Notes: generated by a model from the letters alone, not told the origin. Counted from the stretch's first letter, positions 16,754 to 26,175 are shown. The stretch: DNA of 49,467 bases from Lactobacillus equicursoris DSM 19284 = JCM 14600 = CIP 110162 (GCF_001434815.1 NZ_AZDU01000009.1:1-49467); one strand, 5' to 3'. Numbers and translations are program-made.

Positions 16754-17761
16754 TTACTTGCTGATCGTGACCTCGCCGGCGATATCCTTGTTGAAAAAGG
16801 CCTTAACTTCGTCTAAGTCCATCCCCTGGCCCAGGGCCCACATGAGCTTGGTCACGGCACTTTCACTGGTCATGTCCCGGCCGCTGATGGCCCCTTCCAG
16901 CATGGCGGCCCGGCCGACCTCGTACTTGGTCAAGTCCGTCCGCTCGTAAAGGCACTGAGAGCAGGCAACAACCGGCACGCCGCGCTTAACTAGCTCGCCG
17001 ATCGCCTTGACCATGTTCCGCCGCATGTAGTTGATCCCGCCAAGGCCATAAGCCTCAATCACGATCCCCTTCACGCCGCTGTCGACCATGGCCTTCAAGA
17101 TGGCTGGGTCAAAGCCTGGGAAAAGCTTGACCATGGCCACATGGCTTTCCACCTTGGTATTTAAGACGCAGATGCCGTGCTCACTTGGCACGTATTCAAA
17201 ATCCTTGTGCTTGATGTCGATCCCGTCGCTGGTTACCATGGCAACCGGATCTACGTTGATGCTCTTGAAAGCGTCAAAGCCGGTCGTTCTGATCTTGACG
17301 CAGCGGCATCCCCGCATGATCTGCCGGTTAAAGGCAATGTAGATCCCAGGCTTGCAAGTCGCTGCCGCCGCAAAGGCCACCCGCAGGTTGTCTGGAGCAT
17401 CGCTCAAGATGGCCTGTATGGGCACCTGGCTCCCGGTCAAGACCACCGGCAGATCGATCCCCTGCAACATGAAGGTCAGCATGGACGCCGTATAAGCCAT
17501 GGTGTCGGTCCCGTGGGAAACGACGATGCCGTCAAAGCCTTTTCTCAGTTCGTAGATTTTTTCCGCAATAAAGGCCCACTCTTCTGGCTGGATGTTGGTT
17601 GAATCCAGGGCCAAAATATCCTTAGCTGTCACATCGTAAGGCAAACCGCCCAGGGTGTGGAGCAATTCAGCCCCTGACTGGCCCGGAATGAGGCCCTCTT
17701 CAGAAGCGACAGAAGCAATCGTGCCCCCAGTTGATAGCAGCAAAATTTTCTTGTTAGTCAT
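16754..17761 (-). CDS. ansA: L-asparaginase, type I (cytosolic)
   Basis: Hydrolyses L-asparagine to aspartate and ammonia. Both threonine catalytic motifs are intact: TGGTIAS at 11-17 and HGTDT at 83-87. There is no signal peptide, so it belongs to the cytoplasmic type I group; 335 residues is normal. Its ATG overlaps the marR stop by one base (TAATG-type junction), implying co-translation with the regulator. Aspartate production may matter here because a D-aspartate ligase for the cell wall is encoded 3.7 kb away, but that link is inference. Confidence 0.94.
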   Translation of the reverse strand: MTNKKILLLSTGGTIASVASEEGLIPGQSGAELLHTLGGLPYDVTAKDILALDSTNIQPEEWAFIAEKIYELRKGFDGIVVSHGTDTMAYTASMLTFMLQGIDLPVVLTGSQVPIQAILSDAPDNLRVAFAAAATCKPGIYIAFNRQIMRGCRCVKIRTTGFDAFKSINVDPVAMVTSDGIDIKHKDFEYVPSEHGICVLNTKVESHVAMVKLFPGFDPAILKAMVDSGVKGIVIEAYGLGGINYMRRNMVKAIGELVKRGVPVVACSQCLYERTDLTKYEVGRAAMLEGAISGRDMTSESAVTKLMWALGQGMDLDEVKAFFNKDIAGEVTISK

Positions 17762-18225
17762 TATTCGTCCTCATTCTTGCCAGCCGAATCTTGGTCCTCC
17801 AGCAGCTCTTGGTACAGGCGGTCCAGATAGTCATTAAATTGGTTCAGCTCTTCTGGCGTGTACAATCCTTCTAGCCGGTGGTGGAAGCGGTGCAGGCCCA
17901 CTTTCGCCTTTTCGCAAAAAGTCTTGCCTTCCGGCGTCAAGGCCGCCACCTTGACCCTTTTATCATTTTTAGCCAGGCGCCCTTTAACGTAGCCCTTGCA
18001 TTCCAAACGGCTAATAATTCCAGCCATGGTCGCCTGGGCCACCTTGAAGTGGGCTTCCAGCTGCTTGAGCGTGGCTTCGCCATTTTCGCAATGCTCTAGG
18101 TAGACCAAGGCGTGGAACTGGGAAAAAGTCAGATCGATTTTCTTCAGCTCTTGGTTGCCAAACTTGTACATCAAGTCGTTGATCTTCTTGATTTTTAGCC
18201 CTAAGTCCATCCTCATCCGCATCAT
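17761..18225 (-). CDS. MarR-family transcriptional regulator
   Basis: A 154-residue winged-helix dimer of the MarR type. The helix-turn-helix covers about 52-78 (ATLKQLEAHFKVAQATMAGIISRL), followed by the wing (KGRLAKNDKRVKVAALTPEG) with the typical D-K-R residues. It is the first gene of an operon with ansA and mscL, so it may autoregulate the operon; the ligand is unknown. The first of several N-terminal methionines is preferred because AAAGGAAG precedes it. The acidic C-terminus (EDQDSAGKNEDE) is probably disordered. Confidence 0.92.
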   Translation of the reverse strand: MMRMRMDLGLKIKKINDLMYKFGNQELKKIDLTFSQFHALVYLEHCENGEATLKQLEAHFKVAQATMAGIISRLECKGYVKGRLAKNDKRVKVAALTPEGKTFCEKAKVGLHRFHHRLEGLYTPEELNQFNDYLDRLYQELLEDQDSAGKNEDE

Positions 18226-18327
18226 GCTTCCTTTTACTAATTTGTTTGCGCCTAACGCTTAATTTTAACATTTTTTGCCGGAGAAAAGTTGGCAAAACCA
18301 TCTTCGAGAAAAATCTTGCCTTAGGGC

Positions 18328-18356
18328 TTTACGAAAGAAAATGAAAGTATTATCAT
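18328..18356 (+). promoter_or_regulatory. Promoter of candidate small RNA
   Basis: TTTACG (18328-18333), 17 bases, TATCAT (18351-18356), reading away from the divergent marR gene with no plus-strand gene for more than 1.5 kb. Confidence 0.5.
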
Positions 18357-18361
18357 AGATA

Positions 18362-18487
18362 TGAGAAAATTACGATTAGGTTGAGGGTCACACCAAACCT
18401 TCGACTTTATCTTCAGTAAATTGTTATTGTTGTTAAGTGTAATTTTTCACATCACAGAGAATGCGAACCGGCCGGTTCGCATTTTTT
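18362..18487 (+). ncRNA. Candidate structured small RNA (orphan, unassigned)
   Basis: About 126 bases bounded by a promoter and a strong terminator (AATGCGAACC with GGTTCGCATT, then T6, 18460-18487). There is no open frame and no plus-strand gene behind it, so it is not a leader. Two further helices can be drawn. GAGAAAATTAC (18363-18373) pairs with GTAATTTTTC (18439-18448). GTTGAGGG (18380-18387) pairs fully, with two G-U pairs, with CCTTCGAC (18398-18405), exposing the loop TCACACCAAA. I cannot match it to a known family. Confidence 0.5.
18460..18487 (+). terminator. Terminator of candidate small RNA
   Basis: A 10-base perfect palindrome pair AATGCGAACC / GGTTCGCATT with six T residues on the plus strand. 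The minus strand lacks a T run, so it does not serve the ybaK gene. Confidence 0.85.
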
Positions 18488-18510
18488 GTTTCTCTGAGAT
18501 TATTTTTCAC

Positions 18511-18975
18511 TTATTCTGCCGTCTTGGTCACGTCCACCCAAGCCTCGTAGCCAGAGTACTTTTCCAGCTGCGGAATGGTCAATTTGACCGCACTGTTTTC
18601 GCTGCCGGCGGCTGGGAAGACCGTTTCATGCCGCTTCAAGGATTGGTCCAGGTAAACTTTAACATTGTCTTTCACGGCAAAAGGACACACACCGCCTGGA
18701 GCGTGGCCGATATAGTCTTCTACCTGGTCAAAGGGAATCATCTTGGCCTTCTTGTGGAAGGTGTCCTTATACTTGCGGTTGTCGGTCCGGGCTTCCCCGG
18801 CCATCACGATCAAGATTGGCTGGTCGTTAACCAAATATGACAAAGTCTTGGCAATCTGGTCAGGTTCAGTCTTTAAGGCTTGAGCCGCCAAAGCTACCGT
18901 TGCCGATGATTCAGGAATTTCAATTACGTCGACATCCGTATCTTGAAAAAAATCTTTTACTAAGTCTACTGCCAT
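18511..18975 (-). CDS. YbaK/EbsC-family aminoacyl-tRNA deacylase
   Basis: A 154-residue free-standing editing domain of the YbaK/ProX superfamily, which hydrolyse mischarged aminoacyl-tRNA such as Cys-tRNA-Pro or Ala-tRNA-Pro. The family hallmark PGGVCPFAV (about 93-101) and the KTLSYLVNDQPILIVMAGEARTD core with its conserved lysine are present. It begins 23 bases after mmuM on the same strand, so the two are probably co-transcribed. Substrate specificity cannot be told from the sequence alone. Confidence 0.88.
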   Translation of the reverse strand: MAVDLVKDFFQDTDVDVIEIPESSATVALAAQALKTEPDQIAKTLSYLVNDQPILIVMAGEARTDNRKYKDTFHKKAKMIPFDQVEDYIGHAPGGVCPFAVKDNVKVYLDQSLKRHETVFPAAGSENSAVKLTIPQLEKYSGYEAWVDVTKTAE

Positions 18976-18998
18976 CTTCTGCTTCTTTCTATTTGTTA

Positions 18999-19937
18999 CT
19001 AGTTGTTCTCTTCTTGATTAGTTTCTTTTTTAACAGCTTCAGCCAGCTTTTGAATGTCAGCTGGCATGACCGTGCAGCAGCCCCCAACAATGGTGGCGCC
19101 GGCCTTGACCCAGTCAGGACCTGCCTGGCCAAAGTCAGGCGCATCTGGTGGGTAGACCCACTTTTTCACCTGGGGGTCGTATTCAGCGCCAGAATTGGGG
19201 TAAACAATGATTGAATCCGTCACTCCCTTTAAGCTCTTGATGGCATCAACCGTCCACTTCAGCTTCATGCAGTTAACCCCGGTCGCAAAAACTTGAGGAT
19301 ACTTTTGCACGGCTTGAGCGGCCTCAGTCAGCGATGTCCCCTCGCTGATGGTCTGGGGATCTTTTAAAGAAAAACTGACATAAACGGCTAATGCTGGATA
19401 GGTCTTTTGCACATAGTCCAAAATAGCCAAGACTTCCTCTAGCTTGGGCTGGGTTTCAATGGCCAAGCAGTCGGCACCGCCCTGCACCAGCTCGTCAATC
19501 CGCGGTGCATGGAAGTTCACGTATTCTTCAGGAGTCAAGTGGTAGTTGCCCCGGTATTCATTCCCATCGGCCAAATAAGCCCCGTAAGGGCCAACTGACC
19601 CCGCCACATAGTTGTGGACCCCGGTTGCTTGTTCATAGTCATCTCGGGCCTGAATGGCGATTTCAGCCGACTTTTTAATCAAGTCACGGGCTTCATCTTC
19701 GCTATAGCCATACTTTGCAAAAGCGGGCAAGTTGGCCTGGTAGCTGTTGGTGATGGTGATCCGGGCACCAGCTTTAAAGTAGTCGTAGTGGACCTGGTAG
19801 ACCCGGTCCGGGTGGTCAACCAAAGCCTTGGCGGTCCACAAGTCGGAACTGGTTTCTTCCCCCATGGCCTCTAGAGGCGTTGACATGGATCCATCCAAAA
19901 TCACGGGTTTAGTTAGTTTATCAAGCAAGTTTGTCAT
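18999..19937 (-). CDS. mmuM: Homocysteine S-methyltransferase
   Basis: Transfers a methyl group from S-methylmethionine (or SAM) to homocysteine, giving methionine. It is a cobalamin-independent zinc enzyme, with ligands GVNC (about 218-221) and the GGCC pair near 282-285 present. The N-terminus LDGSMSTPLEAMG is typical of the fold. Length is 312 residues. It is divergent from a permease that closely resembles MmuP, recreating the S-methylmethionine salvage module, and a YbaK-type gene follows in the same direction. Confidence 0.94.
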   Translation of the reverse strand: MTNLLDKLTKPVILDGSMSTPLEAMGEETSSDLWTAKALVDHPDRVYQVHYDYFKAGARITITNSYQANLPAFAKYGYSEDEARDLIKKSAEIAIQARDDYEQATGVHNYVAGSVGPYGAYLADGNEYRGNYHLTPEEYVNFHAPRIDELVQGGADCLAIETQPKLEEVLAILDYVQKTYPALAVYVSFSLKDPQTISEGTSLTEAAQAVQKYPQVFATGVNCMKLKWTVDAIKSLKGVTDSIIVYPNSGAEYDPQVKKWVYPPDAPDFGQAGPDWVKAGATIVGGCCTVMPADIQKLAEAVKKETNQEENN

Positions 19938-20016
19938 AGTTTTTACCTCTAGTTTGTGCTATTCTGTAATAGTCCTTATTTTAATCAAAAACTAATCAAA
20001 TTTAAAGAGGTATTTC

Positions 20017-21402
20017 ATGGCTAACAAAGAAAAAATAGAACACCTCGAGCGGAAGATGGAGGCCCGCCACATCCAGATGATCTCCTTAGGGGGCGTGATC
20101 GGGACGGGGCTGTTCCTTAGCTCAGGCTACACCATCAAGCAAGCCGGCCCTATTGGCACCATTATTGCCTACTTCTTCGGGGCTATCCTGGTCTACGCGG
20201 TCATGCTCTGTCTTGGCGAATTGTCCGTGGCGATGCCTTACACGGGCTCTTTTCACGTTTATGCTAAAAACCTGCTCAGTCCCGCCACCGGCTTTACCGT
20301 GGCCATCCTTTACTGGCTGACCTGGACCATTGCCCTGGGCAGTGAATTTACGGCTTCCGGGATCATCATGCAAAAGTGGTTCCCGGGCATCCCGGTCTGG
20401 GTCTGGAGCCTGGTCTTCATGACCTTGATCTTTTTATCCAACTACTTCTCAGTCAAGGTCTTCGCAGAAAGCGAGTTCTGGTTTGCGGCCATTAAGGTAG
20501 CAGCCATCGTGGCCTTTATCATCCTGGGATCTCTAGCCATTATCGGTCTGATCCCCATGAAGGGCTACCAGCAGGCGCCCGGCCTGGCCAATTTGACCAA
20601 GAATGGCTGGTTCCCGACCGGCTTTGGCGGCGTCTTCACCACTATGCTCACGGTCAACTTTGCCTTTTCCGGGACGGAATTAATCGGGATCACGGCCGGA
20701 GAAGCCAAGAATCCAGAAAAGACCCTGCCCAAGGCCATCCACACCACCTTGTGGCGCTTGATCATCTTCTTCATCGGCTCCATATTCGTTATGGCCTGCC
20801 TGATTCCTTACAAGCAAGCCGGCGTGAGCGAGAGTCCTTTTGTCCACATCTTCAAGCAAATGGGCATCCCCTACGCCAGCGACATCATGAACTTCGTCGT
20901 CTTGACAGCCATCATCTCTGCTGGCAATTCCGGCCTGTACGCTTCAACCAGAATGCTCTGGTCCCTGGGCAATGAAGGCACCATCCCGGTTACCTTCGCC
21001 AAGACCAACAGGCGGGGGATCCCAGCCATCTCCCTCGTTGTCAGCATGCTGGGCGGGATCTTCTCACTTTTAACCAGCGTCTACGCTGCCGACACCATCT
21101 ACTTAGTCCTGGTTTCCATTTCCGGCCTGGCCGTTGTCTTTGTCTGGATGGCGATTGCTCTTTGCCAGATCAGCTTTAGAAAAAAGTGGCTGGCTGAGGG
21201 CCACAGCGTCAGCGAGTTGAAGTTCAAGACTCCTTGGTACCCCTTCACCCCGTGGTTCGCCTTTATCGCCAGCTTGGCCTCCTGCCTCCTCATCTGGTTT
21301 GACCCCTCACAGCGGGTGGCCCTGTACGCCACAGTTCCGTTCGTGGGTCTGTGCTATCTTGCCCACTACTTTTATGCCAAAAAGAAACAGGCAAAAGCCT
21401 AA
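20017..21402 (+). CDS. mmuP: S-methylmethionine permease (amino acid-polyamine-organocation family)
   Basis: A 461-residue amino acid permease with 12 predicted helices. The first-helix motif [16 protein letters not shown] and the [21 protein letters not shown] segment identify the AAT subfamily. Across the whole length it aligns by eye with MmuP of E. coli, including [19 protein letters not shown] and APWYP-like [10 protein letters not shown], more closely than with other permeases I can recall. It is divergent from mmuM over an 80-base gap with AAAGAGG as ribosome site, which supports the substrate assignment. Confidence 0.85.
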   Translation: MANKEKIEHLERKMEARHIQMISLGGVIGTGLFLSSGYTIKQAGPIGTIIAYFFGAILVYAVMLCLGELSVAMPYTGSFHVYAKNLLSPATGFTVAILYWLTWTIALGSEFTASGIIMQKWFPGIPVWVWSLVFMTLIFLSNYFSVKVFAESEFWFAAIKVAAIVAFIILGSLAIIGLIPMKGYQQAPGLANLTKNGWFPTGFGGVFTTMLTVNFAFSGTELIGITAGEAKNPEKTLPKAIHTTLWRLIIFFIGSIFVMACLIPYKQAGVSESPFVHIFKQMGIPYASDIMNFVVLTAIISAGNSGLYASTRMLWSLGNEGTIPVTFAKTNRRGIPAISLVVSMLGGIFSLLTSVYAADTIYLVLVSISGLAVVFVWMAIALCQISFRKKWLAEGHSVSELKFKTPWYPFTPWFAFIASLASCLLIWFDPSQRVALYATVPFVGLCYLAHYFYAKKKQAKA

Positions 21403-21408
21403 AAAATC

Positions 21409-21464
21409 GTCCTTCCCTTATAGCATTTGTTTTTAAAGGTGCTATTATAGGAAAGGACTTTTTT
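21409..21464 (+). terminator. mmuP terminator
   Basis: A long imperfect stem from GTCCTTCCCTTATAGC to GCTATTATAGGAAAGGAC with six T residues. Confidence 0.75.
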
Positions 21465-21498
21465 AGATTCAAATTTAAGATAGAAACCTGGCAAAACA

Positions 21499-22758
21499 AT
21501 GCAAAAATTTACCCCAATCCTGTTAGGCAGCGACATCAACGTGTATGGGATGGCGCGCTCTTTTAACGAAGCTTACGGCATCAAGGTAACAGCCCTGGCC
21601 GCCAGTACCCTGGCTCCCACCCGCTACTCCAAGATCGTCAATATTGAGCAGCACCCCGGCTTTAGCGAAGACCCAGAATTCATCAAGGTCATGCGGGAAA
21701 AGATCAAGGAATACAAGAACCACGAAGAACCGGTAATCCTGATCTCCTGCGGGGACGGCTATTCCGAGCTTTTGGCCAAGCACAAAGAAGAATTGGAAGA
21801 GGCCTTTATCGTGCCTTATATCGACTACAGCCTTTTGAAAAAGCTGATCTCTAAAGAGGGCTTTTACGAAGTCTGCGAAGAATACGGCTTGCCATACCCG
21901 AAGACCAAGATCATCACCATGGCCGACTACCAAGATGGGTCTTACGCAGATGTACCTTTCGCCTTCCCAGTTGCTTTAAAGCCAGAAGACCCAGTTTCCT
22001 GGCTGGACGTTCAATTTGAAGGACGGAAGAAGGCTTTTGTCATCAAAGACTTAGCTGAATTCAAGGACATCGTGGGTAAGATCTACACTAATGGCTATAA
22101 AGAAGACCTGATCCTGCAGGACTTTATCCCAGGCGACGACTCTAACATGCGGGTTTTGAACGCCTATGTGGATAAGCATCACCGGGTCAAGATGATGTGC
22201 CTGGGGCATCCGCTTTTGGAAGACCCAGACCCAATTGCCATCGGCAACTACATGGTGATTACGCCGGACTATGACCAACGGCTCTACGACACGGTTAAGG
22301 CTTTTTTGGAAAAAATTAACTACACTGGCATGGCCAACTTTGACATCAAGTACGATAGCCGTGATGGCCAGTACAAGTTCTTTGAGATCAACCTCCGCCA
22401 AGGCCGGTCCTCCTTCTACGTCACCTTGAACGGCTACAACCTGGCCAAGTGGTACATCGATGACTACGTAGAGGACTCCTTAAAGGACAAGGAAACCGTC
22501 TATGGCAACAAGAATCCGCAAACCCATCGCCTCTGGCTGGGGGTTCCGCCTAAGATTTTTGAAAAGTACGCTGTTGACTCAGATGCCAAGATGGCAGCCA
22601 TGGCCCTCTTAAAGGCCAAGCGCTACGGGACGACCGTCTTTTATAAGAAGGACTTCAGTCCCAAGAGATGGCTGCTGATGAAGCACATGTACCACAACTA
22701 CTACAAGGACTACGAACGCTACTTCAAGGTCAACAAAGCAGCTTACTTTGACAAGTAA
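21499..22758 (+). CDS. asl: D-aspartate ligase (ATP-grasp), peptidoglycan cross-bridge
   Basis: This ATP-grasp enzyme activates the beta-carboxyl of D-aspartate and attaches it to the lysine side chain of the UDP-MurNAc-pentapeptide, building the D-Asp cross-bridge. Sequence blocks match my recollection of Asl of Enterococcus faecium throughout: FTPILLGSDINVYGMARSF, LAPTRYSKIVN, CGDGY, FEVCEEYGLPYPKT-like, LQDFIPGDDSNMRVLNAYV, FEINLRQGRSSFYVTLNG and the C-terminal KRWLLMKHMYHNY. The 419 residues fit. The ATG matches the enterococcal start, yet no SD sequence is seen before it. L. delbrueckii is known to have D-Asp/D-Asn cross-bridges. Confidence 0.9.
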   Translation: MQKFTPILLGSDINVYGMARSFNEAYGIKVTALAASTLAPTRYSKIVNIEQHPGFSEDPEFIKVMREKIKEYKNHEEPVILISCGDGYSELLAKHKEELEEAFIVPYIDYSLLKKLISKEGFYEVCEEYGLPYPKTKIITMADYQDGSYADVPFAFPVALKPEDPVSWLDVQFEGRKKAFVIKDLAEFKDIVGKIYTNGYKEDLILQDFIPGDDSNMRVLNAYVDKHHRVKMMCLGHPLLEDPDPIAIGNYMVITPDYDQRLYDTVKAFLEKINYTGMANFDIKYDSRDGQYKFFEINLRQGRSSFYVTLNGYNLAKWYIDDYVEDSLKDKETVYGNKNPQTHRLWLGVPPKIFEKYAVDSDAKMAAMALLKAKRYGTTVFYKKDFSPKRWLLMKHMYHNYYKDYERYFKVNKAAYFDK

Positions 22759-22766
22759 AAAGACAA

Positions 22767-22796
22767 AAATGGCACTTCCTGTTGGAAGTGCCATTT
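22767..22796. terminator. Bidirectional terminator
   Basis: AAATGGCACTTCC and GGAAGTGCCATTT around TGTT, shared by the D-Asp ligase gene and the convergent broken CAP gene. Confidence 0.88.
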
Positions 22797-22805
22797 ATTT
22801 TTATC

Positions 22806-23688
22806 TTAGTTGTGGAATTCGATAACGATGCAGACCATTGCGTTAACGCCAGTGCCGTAGTGGCCAACGCCGATGTAGGCTTGGTGGTTGCCACCATCAA
22901 CCATCATGGTGTAGTGTTCGTAAGTCCCGCTGATGTTGGTGATGTTCTTTCTGGTCTTCTTAACAACGATGGCTTGGTAGTCATTCTTTTCGTCTTGCAT
23001 GTTTTCGGTGAAAGTGCTCTTGATTGCGGATGCCATTGCGCTAGTGGCGTTGCCAGTATTAGCGTCGTAGTAGCAAGCGTGAAGAGTTTCACCGCCGTGG
23101 TAGTAAACCTTGCCTTTAACGATTGGGTAAGTGTTCAGGTAAGTTGGGAGGCTTTCGTAGCCAGAGTGGTCGTAAGTCCCAGTAGTTACGTATTGCTTTG
23201 CCTTAGCAGTAGCACGCTTGTCCAAAACGGCGTTGTACTTGGAGTTAAGACGTACGGCCTTAACGCCTGCCTTAGCACGGAAGCTGTTAACAACGCTCAA
23301 AGCTGCTTGACGCAGTTGCAGTTGGTTGTCAGTTGAAGTTGCCTTAACAGCGGCCTTCTTAGTTTTCTTAACAGCCTTGTAGGTGATCTTAACCGTCTTG
23401 TTCTTGGTCTTAGAAGTTACCTTAGCAGCCTTAACAGTTGAAGTGCTTGCCCTTGTAGCCGGATTGAGTAGGAGCCTTGTAAGCCTTCCAAGTAGCCTTG
23501 CTCCACTTCTTGCCTCTCTTCTTTAAAACAGCGACTTGCTTAACAGTTGTGTAGTGGCTAGGACGGTAAACCTTGATTTTCCGGGTTACAGTCTTAGTAG
23601 TTGAGGCCTTTGCTGAAACAGGAGCTGGCGTTGCTGCTAAGCCAAGGAAAGCTGCAAATGCTGCCAGCGTTAAAATTGTCTTTTTTAT
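22806..23688 (-). pseudogene. Secreted CAP/SCP-domain surface protein, doubly broken
   Basis: Read through one frameshift, this would be a roughly 290-residue exported protein. It has a signal peptide (KKTILTLAAFAAFLGLAATPAPVSA), a very basic linker with KVYRPSHYTT and K/T-rich segments suited to wall binding, and a C-terminal CAP (SCP/PR-1) domain (SVVNSFRAKAG, DHSGYESLPTY, GETLHACYYD, MMVDGGNHQAYIGVG). The upstream part (stop at 23431) and downstream part (from 23300) are in different frames; removing one G of the GGG at 23450-23452 joins them. The codon at the expected start, 23688-23686, reads ATA behind a good AGAGGTG site, suggesting ATG to ATA. The two lesions together make loss of function likely. 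Confidence 0.85.
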
Positions 23689-23749
23689 AATAGCACCTCT
23701 ATATCTACACAACGATACGTATTACTTGCTTCTTATCTTTGCACTTATG

Positions 23750-23778
23750 ATTATAGACGCTTTATTGCTGTTTGTCGA
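23750..23778 (-). promoter_or_regulatory. Promoter of the CAP gene
   Basis: TCGACA, 17 bases and a perfect TATAAT on the minus strand. Confidence 0.7.
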
Positions 23779-24192
23779 TAGATTTCCTCTGAATTCTATT
23801 ACTTTTTACTTATAAAAAGCGTGAATCAGCAAATAGCGTTGTCGTAGTGCTGTTCTAGACTATATAGATAATCATCTATAAATTACGACTACACTTTTCA
23901 ATCCTATCACCTTTTTGCCTTTGCAAAAGCTTGTTATATAGCCGTTCTTTGGCTAATATTTGACAATTTTGAATGCTTTTTAAATTGTTGAAATAGAATA
24001 ACTTATAAGTAACTATTCAGCTGCAATCCCAAATATCAGCCTGTAAAATATTATTAATTGCTTAATAGTTGACTATAACAAATAGTGAAGATTATTTCTA
24101 CTTAAATATAATCAGTGTACAATGATATAGCAGAGTCAGATTATAAGAATGATTACATTTAACTTATCAGCATAGTGTTTTTCTTTCTTAAG
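23779..24192. other. AT-rich intergenic stretch without recognisable features
   Basis: Over 400 bases of strongly AT-rich DNA with no open frame carrying a ribosome site, no tRNA, no clear repeat and no strong hairpin. It may be the remains of degraded genes. Confidence 0.6.
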
Positions 24193-24193
24193 C

Positions 24194-24227
24194 AAAAAAG
24201 ACTTCTAGCATTTTGCTAAAAGTCTTT
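24194..24227 (-). terminator. Minus-strand terminator left behind by a degraded gene
   Basis: AAAGACTTTTAGC and GCTAGAAGTCTTT around a short loop, followed by T6 on the minus strand. No intact minus-strand gene precedes it, only the protein tail at 24280-24375. Confidence 0.7.
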
Positions 24228-24279
24228 CTTTGTTCTGTTTGTTACTATTTATTTTTGAGTCACAAAGGTCGGCAATCAG

Positions 24280-24375
24280 TCACATCCAAACCATGTCATA
24301 CCAGCGGCCAAACTTGTTGAAGCGGCCCACCTGCTGATAGAGTCGTCAGGTACTCGTCCGCCTCCTGCGTCAAAA
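24280..24375 (-). pseudogene. Protein-tail remnant in two frames
   Basis: The minus strand encodes TQEADEYLTTLSA in one frame. In another frame it encodes VGRFNKFGRWYDMVWM ending at a TGA (24282-24280), followed 53 bases later by an intrinsic terminator. This looks like the C-terminus of a former gene carrying an indel. I cannot name the protein. Confidence 0.4.
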
Positions 24376-24380
24376 AAGCT

Positions 24381-24580
24381 TTGGCTAACAAGGGTTGGGG
24401 GAATTGGGCGACCAAAATCGGCTTGGCTAACAAGGGTTGGGGGAATTGGGCGACCAAAATCGGCTTGGCTAACAAAGGTTGGGGGAATTTGGCGACCAAA
24501 ATCGCTTTGGCTAACAAAGGTTGGGGGAATTTGGCGACCAAAAATCCCCATGGCTAGCAACGGTTGAGGGAATCTCCCCC
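24381..24580. repeat. 42-bp tandem repeat, about five copies
   Basis: Units begin with TTGGCTAACAA at 24381, 24423, 24465 and 24507, with a diverged copy at 24549, an exact 42-base period. Each unit contains GGGTTGGGGGAATT and GGCGACCAAAATCG. The period is a multiple of three and stays open in two minus-strand frames, giving 14-residue repeats such as SQADFGRPIPPTLV, but no start with a ribosome site is present. Copies 1-4 differ by only a few bases, so expansion is recent. Confidence 0.93.
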
Positions 24581-24587
24581 GCCCAAG

Positions 24588-24619
24588 CAAAAAAGAACTC
24601 GCTAAAGCGAGTTCTTTTA
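24588..24619 (-). terminator. guaBA terminator
   Basis: AAAAGAACTCGC and GCGAGTTCTTTTTT on the minus strand, three bases past the guaA stop. Confidence 0.93.
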
Positions 24620-24622
24620 GAT

Positions 24623-26175
24623 TTATTCGTATTCGATCGTTGCAGGTGGCTTACTCGTCACATCGTAGAGTACGCGGTTAACCTGCTTGACTTCGTTGAC
24701 GATCCGAACTGAGATCTTTTGCAAAACATCCCATGGAATCTGAGCAAAGTCAGCGGTCATCCCGTCGATGGACGTCACTGCCCGGATGCAGACTGCGTAG
24801 TCGTAGGTCCGGCCGTCGCCCATAACCCCAACGCTGCGCATCCCTGGCAAGGCAACGAAGTATTGCCAGATGCTTTCTTGCAGACCAGCGTTCTTGATTT
24901 CTTCACGCAAGATTGCGTCAGCATCGCGCACGATCCGCAACTTTTCTTCAGTGATTTCACCGATCACCCGGATAGCCAAACCTGGGCCCGGAAATGGCTG
25001 ACGCCATACCAAGTCGTGTGGCAAGCCCAGCTTTTCGCCTAAGACGCGGACTTCGTCCTTGAACAATTGACGGAGTGGTTCGATCAGCTTAAATTGCAGG
25101 TCTTCTGGCAAGCCCCCAACATTATGGTGGCTCTTGATGGTGTGGGCCGTGTCGGTACCTGATTCGATAACGTCAGTGTACAAGGTCCCTTGAGCCAAGA
25201 ACTTAGCGTTCTTGATCTTCTTAGCTTCATCGTTGAAGACTTGTACGAATTCGTTACCGATGATCTTCCGCTTCTTTTCTGGGTCAGTAACACCGGCCAG
25301 CTTCTTCATGAAGCGGTCCTTAGCATCAACTCTAACGATGTTGACGCCCAAGCCTTCCTTCAAAGCAGCCATAACTTCTTCGCTTTCGTTCTTTCGAAGT
25401 AGACCGTGATCAACGAAGATCGCCGTCAATTGGCTGCCGATAGCCTTGTGCAAAAGCGTTGCAGTAACGCTGGAGTCAACCCCGCCGGAGATCCCCAAGA
25501 TAACGTTGCTGTCGCCTACTTCTTCGCGGATGCTTTCTACTGACAAGTCAATAAAGTCATCCATGGTCCAGTTGGCTTCAGCCCCGCAAACGTCAAAGGC
25601 AAAGCGGCGCAGGATGTCCAAGCCGTATTCAGAGTTGCGCACTTCAGCGTGGAACTGAATAGCGTAGAACTTGCGGCTTGGGTCTGCCATAGAAGCGATT
25701 GGACAGTTGTGGCTGGAGGCCAAAACCTTGAAGCCTGCTGGTACTTTAGTTACCAAGTCGCCGTGACTCATCCAAACCACTTGCTTTGCTGGCAAGCCCT
25801 TGTAGATCAAGGCTTCTGGGTCCTTAATTTCGATTTCAGCACTGCCGTACTCAGCGTCTTCTGCCTTTTCGACCTTACCGCCCAGTTCCTTGGTCATCAG
25901 CTGCATCCCGTAGCAGATGCCCAAGATTGGAATCCCTAGTTCAAAAATTTCTGGGTCCACATCCAAGGCGTTTTCGTCGTAAACGGAGTTTGGACCACCA
26001 GAGAAGATGATCCCCTTAGGAGCGATCTGCTTCACTTCGTCAGCCGTGATAGTATGTGGCAAAAGTTCTGAGTAGATGCCAAAGTCACGAATCCGGCGGG
26101 TGATCAATTGGTTGTATTGGCTGCCGAAGTCCAATACGATAATTTTGTCAAAGTTGCTTAAGTCAATCTTGGCCA

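Noticed and set aside
24276-24590. Open frames of 104 and 81 codons over the 42-bp repeats on the minus strand
   Set aside because: They arise because the repeat period is a multiple of three; there is no ribosome site, the start lies in the guaA terminator and two overlapping frames are equally open.
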